A stretch of 18,558 bases of DNA from CAZNRY01 sp964575675 (GTDB taxonomy: Bacteria > Eisenbacteria > RBG-16-71-46 > CAIMUX01 > VGJL01), in the NCBI GenBank assembly GCA_964575675.1, contig CAZNRY010000078.1, positions 1 through 18,558 on the forward strand, given 5' to 3'. The position numbers and the translations under genes were made by a program. The notes beneath the pieces were generated by a model that worked only from the letters and a program-made list of their open reading frames with translations, ran no database searches and was not told where the DNA came from. Shown here one piece after another: positions 1 to 7,664 of this stretch (its first letter is position 1; every line of letters starts with the position of its first letter).

Positions 1-240
1 TAGATCCCCGCTCCTTCTTCCTACCGGTTCCTTGGTTCACACTTCGTCCGATCGCTTCGCCAGGACATCTCCCCATGGGTAGCCTAACGTCGAATCGGGA
101 ATGGCCTGGGTAACGGTTGCCTGTCGTCTGGGGACACGAGCCGCACCCGGATAGAACCGGGGTGGCTCGACCGAGGATCGCGGCCAGTCGGTCTCACTCT
201 CGCTGATCAGGGGGGGAAGGAAGAGAAGATCCGTTTCACC

Positions 241-269
241 TTGAGAGTATTCCCCCCATTCTCTACCAT
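241..269 (+). promoter_or_regulatory. Candidate sigma70-type promoter for the PorV-like gene
   Basis: A TTGAGA box (241-246, five of six to the -35 consensus) is followed after exactly 17 bases by TACCAT (264-269, four of six to the -10 consensus). The predicted transcription start is near 276, about 42 bases before the ATG at 318. This rests on consensus matching only. The sigma factor preference of this organism is unknown. Confidence 0.4.
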
Positions 270-271
270 TC

Positions 272-299
272 GTCGCGAGTCGTCTCGAGACTCGGCGAC
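272..299 (+). promoter_or_regulatory. Hairpin at the 5' end of the PorV-like mRNA
   Basis: GTCGC-GAGTC (272-281) pairs with GACTC-G-GCGAC (289-299), giving a ten-base-pair stem with one bulged G and a seven-base loop. It begins almost exactly at the start predicted from the promoter at 241-269 and ends 18 bases before the ATG. Bases 1-240 hold no convincing gene. The stem could protect the transcript's 5' end or be a weak terminator for something upstream. Confidence 0.4.
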
Positions 300-317
300 T
301 GGAACGAGGAGGGTCGA

Positions 318-1439
318 ATGCGCGGAAAGATACTGGCTTGCTGGCTTGCACTCGTTTTCATCGGGCTTCACCCCTGCCTCACGTCAGCCCAGATCACGCG
401 CATGCTTCCGCCCGACGCCCGCTCGCGAGGCATGGGAATGGCGTTCACGGCACTCGCCGAAGGCCCGTCAGCCTGTTTCTGGAATCCCGGCGCCTTGGGG
501 CTTTTGGATGGCCTTTATCTCTCACCCGTTTCCTACGCCGAGATCGCACCACATTTCCTGGACAACGCGTATCTGATCGCGGGTGGTCTGGCCGCCGGCT
601 CTGGCGGTTGGGGCGGCGGCGTCAATATCAACTACCTGAGCCTCGGCCAGGACATTCTCTTCGATGAGTCTGGGGAACTGATCGATGACTTTCGAGCGTG
701 GGAATACGAGGCTCTGTTGGGAGGCGGCGTCGATCTATTCAGACTGATATCCGGTGAGCGTCGAAACATCGGACTCGGACTTGGCATGAACCTATCGATG
801 GTGCACCAGAAACTCGGAGAACAATTTTGGTTACATTCGTTCTCTGATTCCCTAAGCGGCGCCACCGCTTTCAACCTTGACGCAGGGCTTCTCGGCGCTG
901 TGCGCATTCCCCTCGCGACCTCTACCCAGCCGCCGAACACAACGGACCAAGCCGGGGATTTCGCGGATTATGTCAGCATTCGATTCGGTCTAGCCATGCA
1001 GAACCTCCTGAACAAGGAGATTCGCCCCAAGGGCAGCAGCGACGGCGAGTTGATGGAGCAGCGCATGCGCATCGGAATCGCAGCGGAGGCGGCGCTGTTC
1101 ACGCTCCCGAGTGTGTCTTATCTCGGCCCGCTCTTTCGCGGCACACTGTCGGCAGACGTGGACAAGAGCGCCACTTACAGCAGCGAGCATCCGATTGTCC
1201 GCGTGGGCGCGGAAGCGGGGCTGTTCCATTTGATCGCTCTGCGGTTGGGCTACATCAACGACAAGTCGGGTGATATCAAGGACAAGACATATGGGGTCGG
1301 GCTCGGGGTGGATCTGCGCACGGGCCCTCCTGGATCCAGCGGCTCGATCGGGGGAAGGATCGACTTCGCTAGCGTGCCACAAGCCCTCGAACTGGATCGC
1401 GTGAATCAGGTAGGCCTGTCGCTGTGGGCCCGTTTCTGA
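318..1439 (+). CDS. PorV/PorQ-like outer-membrane beta-barrel protein
   Basis: The 373-residue protein has a signal peptide of about 24 residues (hydrophobic core 5-22, ending TSA before QITR). It is followed by the signature region of the PorV/PorQ/UPF0164 family at about residues 34-58: SRGMGMAFTALAEG, then a WNPGALG motif. The rest alternates Gly-rich strands and turns and ends in a terminal phenylalanine (LWARF), as expected for a barrel inserted by BamA. The length fits the family (about 350-400 residues). In Bacteroidota, PorV is a shuttle of the type IX secretion system; many FCB lineages carry several paralogs of unproven role. The start is supported by GAGGAGGGT just upstream. It may work with the C-terminal sorting module of the secreted protein at 9621-11003, but the two genes are far apart and that link is inference. 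Confidence 0.82.
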   Translation: MRGKILACWLALVFIGLHPCLTSAQITRMLPPDARSRGMGMAFTALAEGPSACFWNPGALGLLDGLYLSPVSYAEIAPHFLDNAYLIAGGLAAGSGGWGGGVNINYLSLGQDILFDESGELIDDFRAWEYEALLGGGVDLFRLISGERRNIGLGLGMNLSMVHQKLGEQFWLHSFSDSLSGATAFNLDAGLLGAVRIPLATSTQPPNTTDQAGDFADYVSIRFGLAMQNLLNKEIRPKGSSDGELMEQRMRIGIAAEAALFTLPSVSYLGPLFRGTLSADVDKSATYSSEHPIVRVGAEAGLFHLIALRLGYINDKSGDIKDKTYGVGLGVDLRTGPPGSSGSIGGRIDFASVPQALELDRVNQVGLSLWARF

Positions 1440-1555
1440 GCCGTCATCCGTGTTTCTTTCCACCATGGGCATGAGCTCGATCGGTCCGCCGGACTGCTGG
1501 GTCCATCACCCCTCCTATTCAAAAGGGGAACAGTGGCCGCGATCACAGCAGGGGT

Positions 1556-1574
1556 TCAGGCCTCGCAGGCCTGA
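1556..1574. terminator. Perfect hairpin between convergent genes
   Basis: TCAGGCCT (1556-1563) and AGGCCTGA (1567-1574) form a perfect eight-base-pair stem with a CGC loop. It lies between the PorV-like gene ending at 1439 and the lipoprotein gene ending at 1611 on the other strand. There is no T-run on either side, so it may act as an mRNA end-stabiliser or a weak bidirectional terminator. Confidence 0.5.
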
Positions 1575-1610
1575 GAGCGCACGCATCCGAGGGAGGGTTC
1601 GGTTCAGCTG

Positions 1611-2237
1611 TCATTGGCCCAGGTAGGGGGAGAAATCAACGGTTCTCTTCACGTCCAGGGCCATGGACGTGAAAGCCGTGTCGAAGGCCGTGGCCGAGCT
1701 GCTCGAAAGGGCACTCGCTCCCGCGAAAAAACCTCCAACAAAGACGAGCCCCGTCCGACCGGGGCCCGTGCCCGGGTAACTGCTCTCGTATAGAACCTTC
1801 CCCGTACGGTCCACGATGCTGCAAGACAGAACGAGCGTTGCTGAAAGACTCTGGCCTACATAGAAGGAACTGATCCGTGGCCTAACCAAGAGCACCAGAG
1901 TGCCCTCCTGGAACTGCTGCGGCTTGCGGACGATCTCGACGTGGGCAAAGATCTTCTTGAAGGCATTCTCGGCGGCCAGGCGAAATGCGGGTCCAGTCTC
2001 GATCCTCCAGGAGTTCAACATCCCGAGGAGACACGTGCCACCCAGAGTGTAGTATTCGAATTCCTGAGCCTCCTCCACCAGCAATCCAACATTCACATTG
2101 ATCGGCGTTTCGGAAATATAGAGCTCGGGATGAGGTGCGACGTGAACGGAGGTCGTGCAGCCCTGTGCGACAACGAGCACGATAACGGCAGCACCGAGAA
2201 TCGCAAATACTGCTGTAGATCTCACGGCCTTCCTCAT
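1611..2237 (-). CDS. Predicted outer-membrane lipoprotein, last gene of the envelope operon
   Basis: The 208-residue protein has a hydrophobic signal segment (about 8-25) and a lipobox-like VVAQGC with the lipid-accepting cysteine at position 27, so export and lipidation are likely, though the -3/-2 residues are not ideal. The segment WRIETGPAFRLAAENAFKKIF, followed by a charged strand, resembles small lipoproteins that have a 'G.A....AL..LF..V' helix. I cannot assign a named family. The C-terminal third contains a Gly/Ala/Ser-rich stretch (about 168-190). The ATG overlaps the previous gene's stop as ATGA. A strong ribosome site, GGAGGATGAG, lies inside the end of that gene, so translation is coupled. 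As the last gene of an operon with LolA-like and YidD-type proteins it is a plausible client or partner in envelope assembly (inference). Confidence 0.75.
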   Translation of the reverse strand: MRKAVRSTAVFAILGAAVIVLVVAQGCTTSVHVAPHPELYISETPINVNVGLLVEEAQEFEYYTLGGTCLLGMLNSWRIETGPAFRLAAENAFKKIFAHVEIVRKPQQFQEGTLVLLVRPRISSFYVGQSLSATLVLSCSIVDRTGKVLYESSYPGTGPGRTGLVFVGGFFAGASALSSSSATAFDTAFTSMALDVKRTVDFSPYLGQ

Positions 2238-3214
2238 TTCTCATCCTCCTTCTCTGCAGAGCCTACCGCCTCGCTGGCGAGGCGGACGGCCTCACTACGA
2301 AACCTCTCCTGTCTATCCGCATTAGATCTCTCGGCACGAAGTCCAGCCTGATACCGATTTCCTTGGTAGTATCGGCTCAAGAGCAACACGGAGTTCAGGC
2401 CAACTTCGTCCCACTCCCGCCTTTGTGAAGAACGTACAAGCAAGTATCCGTTCAGTAAGTTCAGGGCGAGGGCGTTCGCACCGCTCCAGAACGATCCGGC
2501 GTACATCTGCCCCGCTCCGGGCAGAAAAGTGGATAGCCATTGTGCGGCCGTTGGCGAGCGCCGCGGCATCTGCATGGCCTCTAGAAGAAGCGAATCCAGG
2601 CGCGCGGTGACTTGAGTCCGTGCCCCGGAATGGGGATCGCTCAAGGCGCGTCCGAGCGACATGCGCGCGTTCCTCCATTGGGCCTGCTCCAGTGCGCATA
2701 ACCCCTCGAAGTAGCCGGCGCGGCAGATCATCAACGAGTCTTGGGTCGTGGATTTGAGTTCGAGGAAGAGAAGGGAAGCTGAAGCATACGCGCGCGCAGC
2801 CATCAGGAGGAGGGCGCGGCTAAACAGCGCGCGCTCGGCGTCGGACAGATTCGATGCCGTCCGCTGGGCGTTGCGCCAGGCGTTATTCGCCGCCTCTGAT
2901 GCGCCATACCCGGCGAGAGCGCCGGCGAGCCTATCCCAGGCCCGGAAAGCAAGGCTGTCGGGCGGCCGTTCGCCCAAGAACCGCCGGTACTCGAGCGCAG
3001 CTCCCTCCATGTCCCCAAAGGCGAGGAGCCGCTCCGCCAGGGCGAATGTCTGCATATGCAAGTCCGTCGTATTTGCACTGGCGGCTGGCGAGAATTCCTC
3101 CGCCCCCCCCGAAACCGGCATCGGACGCAGCAGGAGCACCAACAGAACCAGGAGTGGGAGGGCAAGCGGGCCGGCACGGCGTCCACTTCTTTGCCACAAC
3201 ATCGAACCGGCCAT
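2234..3214 (-). CDS. TPR-like protein with C-terminal LPGAG..YAG membrane module
   Basis: The 326-residue protein begins with a signal sequence or anchor (hydrophobic about 17-35). Residues 50-215 are Ala/Leu-rich helical pairs like degenerate tetratricopeptide repeats (for example FALAERLLAFGDMEGAALEYRRFL). At about 227-240 comes STFLPGAGQMYAG, then hydrophobic segments near 243-262 and 272-282. This C-terminal arrangement resembles the 'P-G-GQ-Y' motif of DUF5683/TM2-like small membrane modules, where Gly/Pro turns precede a transmembrane hairpin. The same motif closes the upstream protein and the one at 8065. The tail is highly charged (about 293-326). The start ATG shares one base with the upstream stop (TGATG), so the two genes are translationally coupled. 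It looks like a truncated paralog of the upstream fusion that lacks the YidD domain. Function is unknown; a periplasmic or inner-membrane scaffold is inferred. Confidence 0.75.
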   Translation of the reverse strand: MAGSMLWQRSGRRAGPLALPLLVLLVLLLRPMPVSGGAEEFSPAASANTTDLHMQTFALAERLLAFGDMEGAALEYRRFLGERPPDSLAFRAWDRLAGALAGYGASEAANNAWRNAQRTASNLSDAERALFSRALLLMAARAYASASLLFLELKSTTQDSLMICRAGYFEGLCALEQAQWRNARMSLGRALSDPHSGARTQVTARLDSLLLEAMQMPRRSPTAAQWLSTFLPGAGQMYAGSFWSGANALALNLLNGYLLVRSSQRREWDEVGLNSVLLLSRYYQGNRYQAGLRAERSNADRQERFRSEAVRLASEAVGSAEKEDEK

Positions 3215-4593
3215 CAGGGACTCATCCCCCGTTCCACAGTCATGTCGGCCTCGTGGAGAAGTTCGTCAATCCTCGCCGCACGTACGCGTTTCGCTGTCGT
3301 CGCCGATCCATAGATGTCGCCGAAATAGAGCAACAAGCCAATCGATCCCGCAGTCCATCCCTTCGCGGACGATCCCCCGTCATCATGGAAACCGTCCGCG
3401 CACTGCCAGGATGCAAGAGCGAGAAGAACAAACGAGTAGATTCCTTCCGCAAACCTTCCAGCATAGACCCTACCCGCCCCAGGGAGAGCAGTGGAGAGAA
3501 GTCCGGCCACGATCGGACGAGGATTGCGCATGGTTCGTGCTCGGGAAGCCAGCGCTTCGAGGCGCGCGAGGCTCTGTCGCTCTGGTCCCTCGGCGACTGC
3601 CGTTCCATTCGCCAGTTTCGTGACCTCGTCCCATTGATGCAGACGCATCTGCTCGGCCGCGGCGAGGAGGGCTAGGTCGCCGATCGCGTTGGGCCAGCGA
3701 GCGCAGCCGGCCGAGCACTGCCTGATCTGGTTCAGGGCGGCCGAAGTGCGTCCCTCGAGATGAAGGCATCGCGCTCTCTCGATGCAGCTACGGCAGCGCG
3801 TGGAATCGCTGATCGCGGGCTGGGCATCCAGCGAGTCCAGCTGTCGGAGGGCGATCTGGGGACGCTTTGCTTGACGGTAGCACGCGATCGTTTGCAGCCA
3901 GGCACTCTCCTTCTCGGCCCGCCGGTCATCTCCCAGGCTGAGGAGGTAGCGCTGATACTCGACCGCGGCCTCGCGGTACTCGCCGCTCAATCGAAGCGAC
4001 TCGGCGAGCCCGCGCACAGCGTCAGCCTGCGCGAAATATGTCCCGCTCGCAGGCAGCGCGCCGGCCATCTCCGAGAGCGAAGCCGCGGTGGGCACCGGAT
4101 CAGAGGCGCGGCCGGTCGAGGGGTCTGTCGGATAGTACTTTCGTGCCGCCCCCACGCATCGCTGCAAGCGGTCGCTTCCCATGAGAACGCCGAGGAACGG
4201 CCCACGCAGTCTGATCGCTTCCTGAGCGAAGTGGGAACAGGTCGGAGTGAAGTTGCACGCCGGTTGATCCTGGCTGGAGAGGAGCCTCTGATAGAGTGTG
4301 ATGGCTCCGCGCAAGGTCAGCCCGGGCAATGAAATGCCATCGAGCCTCGCCTCTCCGTGCGCTCCGAGTTGGCGGGCATCTTGCGGATGCTCTTCTGCGG
4401 AGGATTCCCGTTGGAGCGCCTGGGTCTCTGCCTCGTATCTCTTCAGATCGGTCTCGAGGGGGGAGGTGCCGCCCCACGAGTGACTGGTGGCCATGACAGT
4501 CAGAACGACCGCAAGCGCCTCGCGGCGCAACCTGAGTCTGAGGGAACGATGGTGGACGGAGAAGTACGGGCGCCTCAGGCGCTTCCCTCTCAT
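3214..4593 (-). CDS. YidD domain fused to TPR-like repeats and an LPGAG..YAG membrane module
   Basis: This 459-residue protein combines three parts. Residues about 93-147 match the YidD family (membrane protein insertion efficiency factor): ITLYQRLLS, then C113-NFTPTCS (C119)-HFAQEAI, then an arginine and C146 at the end. Stand-alone YidD is usually only about 70-110 residues. Residues about 185-350 are TPR-like helical repeats, for example LRLSGEYREAAVEYQRYL. Residues 366-379 are LSTALPGAGRVYAG, followed by hydrophobic segments at about 384-396 and 415-430. The N-terminus carries a long basic stretch and a hydrophobic segment near 27-37, which suggests an exported or anchored protein. That is unusual, because classical YidD is a cytoplasmic-face amphipathic protein working with YidC. 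The gene overlaps the LolA-like gene by ATGA and the next TPR gene by TGATG. Domain calls are strong; the biological role is inferred. Confidence 0.8.
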   Translation of the reverse strand: MRGKRLRRPYFSVHHRSLRLRLRREALAVVLTVMATSHSWGGTSPLETDLKRYEAETQALQRESSAEEHPQDARQLGAHGEARLDGISLPGLTLRGAITLYQRLLSSQDQPACNFTPTCSHFAQEAIRLRGPFLGVLMGSDRLQRCVGAARKYYPTDPSTGRASDPVPTAASLSEMAGALPASGTYFAQADAVRGLAESLRLSGEYREAAVEYQRYLLSLGDDRRAEKESAWLQTIACYRQAKRPQIALRQLDSLDAQPAISDSTRCRSCIERARCLHLEGRTSAALNQIRQCSAGCARWPNAIGDLALLAAAEQMRLHQWDEVTKLANGTAVAEGPERQSLARLEALASRARTMRNPRPIVAGLLSTALPGAGRVYAGRFAEGIYSFVLLALASWQCADGFHDDGGSSAKGWTAGSIGLLLYFGDIYGSATTAKRVRAARIDELLHEADMTVERGMSP

Positions 4594-5402
4594 CGAAGAT
4601 CCCGGACCGTTACGTTTGCCGGTAACTGGAATTGCAGGACCCAGGCCGGCAATGCATCATTCACTGCCAAGGCGGAATAGGAAATGCGCTCGACGCCCTT
4701 CGCGGGACCGCGGTGGGAAACGGTCTCTATTTCGGAAGGAAACGCGTAGCCCGAGCTCTCAAGGTTGCCGGAGCAACGGTAGCGGATCATGAGACGACCC
4801 TTGGGATCTAGTAAGTCGAGCCGTGCGACCCGCTCGCCGTGCCTCGCGAGAATCGCGGAACCGAGAGACTTCCCGGCCTTGCTAGGACCATCCCAACTCG
4901 TCACGAGCGTGTCCTGACGCATCTCGTGTCCCCGGATTGTGTAGCCCGTTTTCGAGAGTCCGAAATCCTCATCAAGAGACCCGAGGAAGATGGAGAAAAA
5001 AGGAAGACCCTGGTTCTCTTCGGTGAGTAGGTCGAATGCATCCTTGCTTCCAGGATAGAAAACCCGGAGGTGTTCTCCCTGCATTTCGAGGATCTGCTCA
5101 ATGGGCTTCAGAGCATGAACGAGGATCGTTCCCGTCGCGCGGTAGTAGATCGTTCCGTCTGATTCCTCCGGCGGCTTGCGATCGGGTTGCCAGAAGCGAT
5201 GATAGGAGACCGTGAGCGTCGCGGGGGTTTGAACCGGCCTAGGCACGTCGGGGGCTTCCCCTGAGGAGGCCCCCGCATAGAACAGTAGCGCGCAGGGAAC
5301 AACATGGAGCACGCACCGGGCGAGAATATCGCCGATGCTGCCCGCCCTCGATGGAGATCCTCTCCGCCTTGCACGGCGTTGACGCACGTCACATCTGTCC
5401 AA
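4590..5402 (-). CDS. LolA-like periplasmic lipoprotein-carrier fold protein
   Basis: The protein is up to 270 residues, with a basic N-terminus and a hydrophobic export segment at about 30-46. From about residue 60 it follows the LolA/outer-membrane lipoprotein-sorting pattern: a strand-rich half-barrel with DGTIYYRATGTILVHALKP (82-100) and EHLRVFYPGSKDAFDLL (110-126), then a domain of charged strands, SEIETVSHRG and a final strand pair. LolA carries lipoproteins across the periplasm from LolCDE to the outer membrane; distant members also bind other lipids. The start is uncertain: TTG at 5402 lies 8 bases after the previous stop, and downstream GTG codons are alternatives. The stop overlaps the next ATG as ATGA. 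The LolA assignment is by pattern and neighbourhood, and another LolA-fold family is possible. Confidence 0.6.
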   Translation of the reverse strand: MDRCDVRQRRARRRGSPSRAGSIGDILARCVLHVVPCALLFYAGASSGEAPDVPRPVQTPATLTVSYHRFWQPDRKPPEESDGTIYYRATGTILVHALKPIEQILEMQGEHLRVFYPGSKDAFDLLTEENQGLPFFSIFLGSLDEDFGLSKTGYTIRGHEMRQDTLVTSWDGPSKAGKSLGSAILARHGERVARLDLLDPKGRLMIRYRCSGNLESSGYAFPSEIETVSHRGPAKGVERISYSALAVNDALPAWVLQFQLPANVTVRDLR

Positions 5403-5410
5403 GGCCAGTG

Positions 5411-5872
5411 CTAGTACGGCTCTGACGAATTTATGGCCGCGATGACCACAACAATGTAAATGACGTAGATCACCACCTCAACCGCAGCTATGACGAGGCA
5501 GCCGGTGACCGCCTTCTTCCCTTGGGCTGACTTACCTGCACTCCTGTAACAGTCTGTGTACATAGCGATGTACTGCGGCGACTTGCCCATGATCTTCATG
5601 GACGGCGGAGTCGGCTCCACCAGAAAGGCGATCAAGACTCCGATGATGCCCAAGCATCCGGCAAAGAACCAGACCCCCCCCACGTTGCGTTCCGCATCCG
5701 CCCTTCCGTCATTGCATGCTGAGGCCAGATCTTCCGTTTCGGCTGATGTGGATTGCAGGGCCGGCGATGCCGATAGCTGGGCCTGGGCCAAGTTCGGCAA
5801 GACGGGCAGAAACAGAAGGAGCGGAACCAGAATAGTCGTAACTGCTCTACAGAACGCGCTGCGAAGAAACAT
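5411..5872 (-). CDS. Small exported protein with two transmembrane helices, function unknown
   Basis: I place the start at the ATG at 5872, giving 153 residues, because GGAGGGGGG lies directly upstream and the protein then begins with a clean signal peptide (hydrophobic 11-28, cleavage near AQA at 31). A longer reading to 5953 adds an unlikely leader. The mature part has C53 in a SACNDGRADAER segment, a helix at about 66-86, a conserved-looking loop (PPSMKIMGKSPQYIAMYTDCYRS cannot be named but has Lys, Tyr and a second Cys), and a second helix at 122-147. This arrangement recurs in hypothetical proteins of FCB-type bacteria as far as I recall, but no function is known to me. It is the first gene of the operon, 8 bases before the LolA-like gene. 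Confidence 0.7.
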   Translation of the reverse strand: MFLRSAFCRAVTTILVPLLLFLPVLPNLAQAQLSASPALQSTSAETEDLASACNDGRADAERNVGGVWFFAGCLGIIGVLIAFLVEPTPPSMKIMGKSPQYIAMYTDCYRSAGKSAQGKKAVTGCLVIAAVEVVIYVIYIVVVIAAINSSEPY

Positions 5873-6146
5873 GCCCCCCTCCAAATCCAGCAGAATGCAA
5901 ACCCAAAGTCGGATCCCGCGGCAAAGGCCTTGCCGTGCCTCGAACTGGCCCACTTCTGCAGCGGGCAGGTGCTCGACGACCTCTGTGTGATCCCCTTAAG
6001 AAAGGCATTGCGTCGCACCGTCGCGGACCTGACCCAATCTTGACGGCGAGCGAAGTATGCCAGATGCCTGGATCGAAACCTGGCGACCCGTATACAAGAC
6101 CAGACCGATACCCTGAAAGCGGCTCTATGCTAACAACGCATCTTCG

Positions 6147-6941
6147 ATGGGGTCAAGCGGAAAAGCTGCGAATTCTGACGGTTTTGGCGGCTCCTTCCCC
6201 GGAGATCTTGGCCGGTCGACGGCCCGGGACTTCGATGGCCTCCCGATCAGAGACGCGTCGGTGGAACCGTCGCCCCGGTCGGCAGAGGACTGGACGGCGG
6301 TCACGCCGCACCGCACGGATTGCCGGACACTGCTCTCCACCCCGGTCATCCGGGGGCAGCGCTCGTTGCTCACGGATCGAATCGTCCTGATCGGCGGGAC
6401 GTATCTGGCGGGCCGAGATTTCCAGCCCACGGTCGTCGGCAGCATGGCGGGGGTCTATGTGTGGGCAGAGGCGATCGCCTCCTGGGTACGGCACGACGCC
6501 CTCTGCGAGCCCCGCGCGGGCATCGTCTTCGCCCTGGAGCTCCTGATCGGCGTCCTGACAGGGTTCCTCCTCGTTCGGTTCGGCCCTGCATTCGGGTTGT
6601 TGTACAGCTTGCTGATCGTGGGGCCTCTTAGCGTGCTTTTTTCACTCCTGACCTTCGGCGACCGGATCCTGTTCATCAGCTTCCTTCCCTCCTGCGTCGC
6701 CGTGTGTGCGCACTATCAGGTCGAGGTCCACAGGGAACTGCGGGAGCTCCGGATTCGGTTGGGGCGGGGCGAGGACCAGCGGGAACGTGCATCCATCCCG
6801 GACTCCGCCGAGACCCCGGCCGCGCCATCGCCCTCAACGTCGCTCCCCCACCCCTCGGATTCGCCGGCTGAATCGGGCACCCGCCAGCCTTCGCCCAGGG
6901 AGTCGCCGCCGGCAGACCCAGGTCCGGGCGCCCTCCCATGA
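6147..6941 (+). CDS. CHASE2-domain protein, N-terminally short
   Basis: The 264-residue ORF contains the conserved C-terminal part of a CHASE2 sensor domain: LLTDRIVLIGGTYLAGRDF (about 74-92), then VGSMAGVYVWAEAIASWV (97-114), matching the 'D-K-I-V-L-I-G...G-V-xx-H-A' pattern with Trp in place of His. Three transmembrane helices follow at about 124-143, 147-168 and 173-190, as in CHASE2 proteins, which normally have a periplasmic sensor and a cytoplasmic output domain. Here the output is missing, replaced by a Pro/Ser-rich tail (about 215-264). The usual N-terminal helix and the first half of the sensor are absent. No ribosome site precedes the ATG, and a stop lies about 12 codons upstream in frame. 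It may be a 5'-truncated remnant. Bases 5873-6146 before it hold no recognisable gene. Confidence 0.6.
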   Translation: MGSSGKAANSDGFGGSFPGDLGRSTARDFDGLPIRDASVEPSPRSAEDWTAVTPHRTDCRTLLSTPVIRGQRSLLTDRIVLIGGTYLAGRDFQPTVVGSMAGVYVWAEAIASWVRHDALCEPRAGIVFALELLIGVLTGFLLVRFGPAFGLLYSLLIVGPLSVLFSLLTFGDRILFISFLPSCVAVCAHYQVEVHRELRELRIRLGRGEDQRERASIPDSAETPAAPSPSTSLPHPSDSPAESGTRQPSPRESPPADPGPGALP

Positions 6942-7151
6942 TTTTCGGACGCACTCCCGCCGGTCTGGGAGGGCCGACGAACGGGTCCCGCTCTGCCGGC
7001 CGTCCTCCATGTGCCTGCTTGACTTTCGTCACCTCCGCCGGTAGTCCGCTTGAGGGGAAAAGCACCGTTGCTCTACGACTCTGACTGTTCGGACGGCCAC
7101 GCGGGCTGTCCTGATGCAGACCTCGGATTCATGCAGAAAGGAGCCTCGCGA

Positions 7152-7664
7152 ATGGCTGCGATTCACCGTTTCTCCATCCGGCTGTCAATGATCGTCTTAG
7201 GCCTCGCCGTCCTGAGCCTCGGTTGAGCCTCCATCATGGGGGGCGGCCGCAGCCAGAAGGTCCCGATCACATCGGGGCCGCAAGCGTCATTTGTCGTGAA
7301 GCAGGGCCCGACGGGAATGAAGGTCGTCTAGGGCTCGACCCCTGCCACCATCACACTGAGCCGCAAGAATGAGTACCTCGTGGAGCTGACCGTGGCCGGC
7401 TATCAGCCGCAGACAGTCGCCATCACGAAGGAGACAAATTCCTGGGTCTGGGGAAACTTGGTTTGCGGAGGCATCATCGGGATCATCGTCGACTACTCGA
7501 GCGGCGCGGCGTACAAGCTGCAACCCGATGAGATCAGCATCACGATGCTCAAGGCGTCGCTCGACGGCGAGGACGGATTCTACGCCGTGTTCTGCCGACT
7601 GGACGACAATGGCGAGCTGCGGCACATGATGGTTCCTTTGATCGCGGTAAATGGGAAGGTGTAG
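7152..7664 (+). pseudogene. PEGA-like lipoprotein gene with two in-frame stop codons
   Basis: Read through, this frame gives 170 codons. It starts at ATG 7152 behind AAAGGAG and encodes a good signal peptide (MAAIHRFSIRLSMIVLGLAV...). A TGA stands exactly where the lipobox cysteine is expected (LSLG-TGA-AS, 7224-7226), and a TAG lies at 7329-7331. After that comes a PEGA-like module: ATITLSRKNEYLVELTVAGYQ with the strand that normally carries 'EGY', then a WVWGNL...GGIIGIIVD segment typical of small lipoproteins in which the PEGA repeat is followed by a Gly-rich hydrophobic stretch. TGA and TAG serve as ordinary stops elsewhere in the window. A simple TGC or TGT to TGA change would explain the first stop, so a decaying gene or a poor consensus is most likely. 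Confidence 0.65.

Noticed and set aside
37..351. A 104-codon minus-strand frame at the window start
   Set aside because: It overlaps the promoter, the leader and the start of the PorV-like gene, and has no recognisable sequence features.
2748..3675. Long plus-strand open frames opposite the TPR-like and YidD-fusion genes
   Set aside because: The translations are extremely Arg/Ser/Pro-rich and without motifs. The minus-strand genes here have clear domains, overlaps and ribosome sites.
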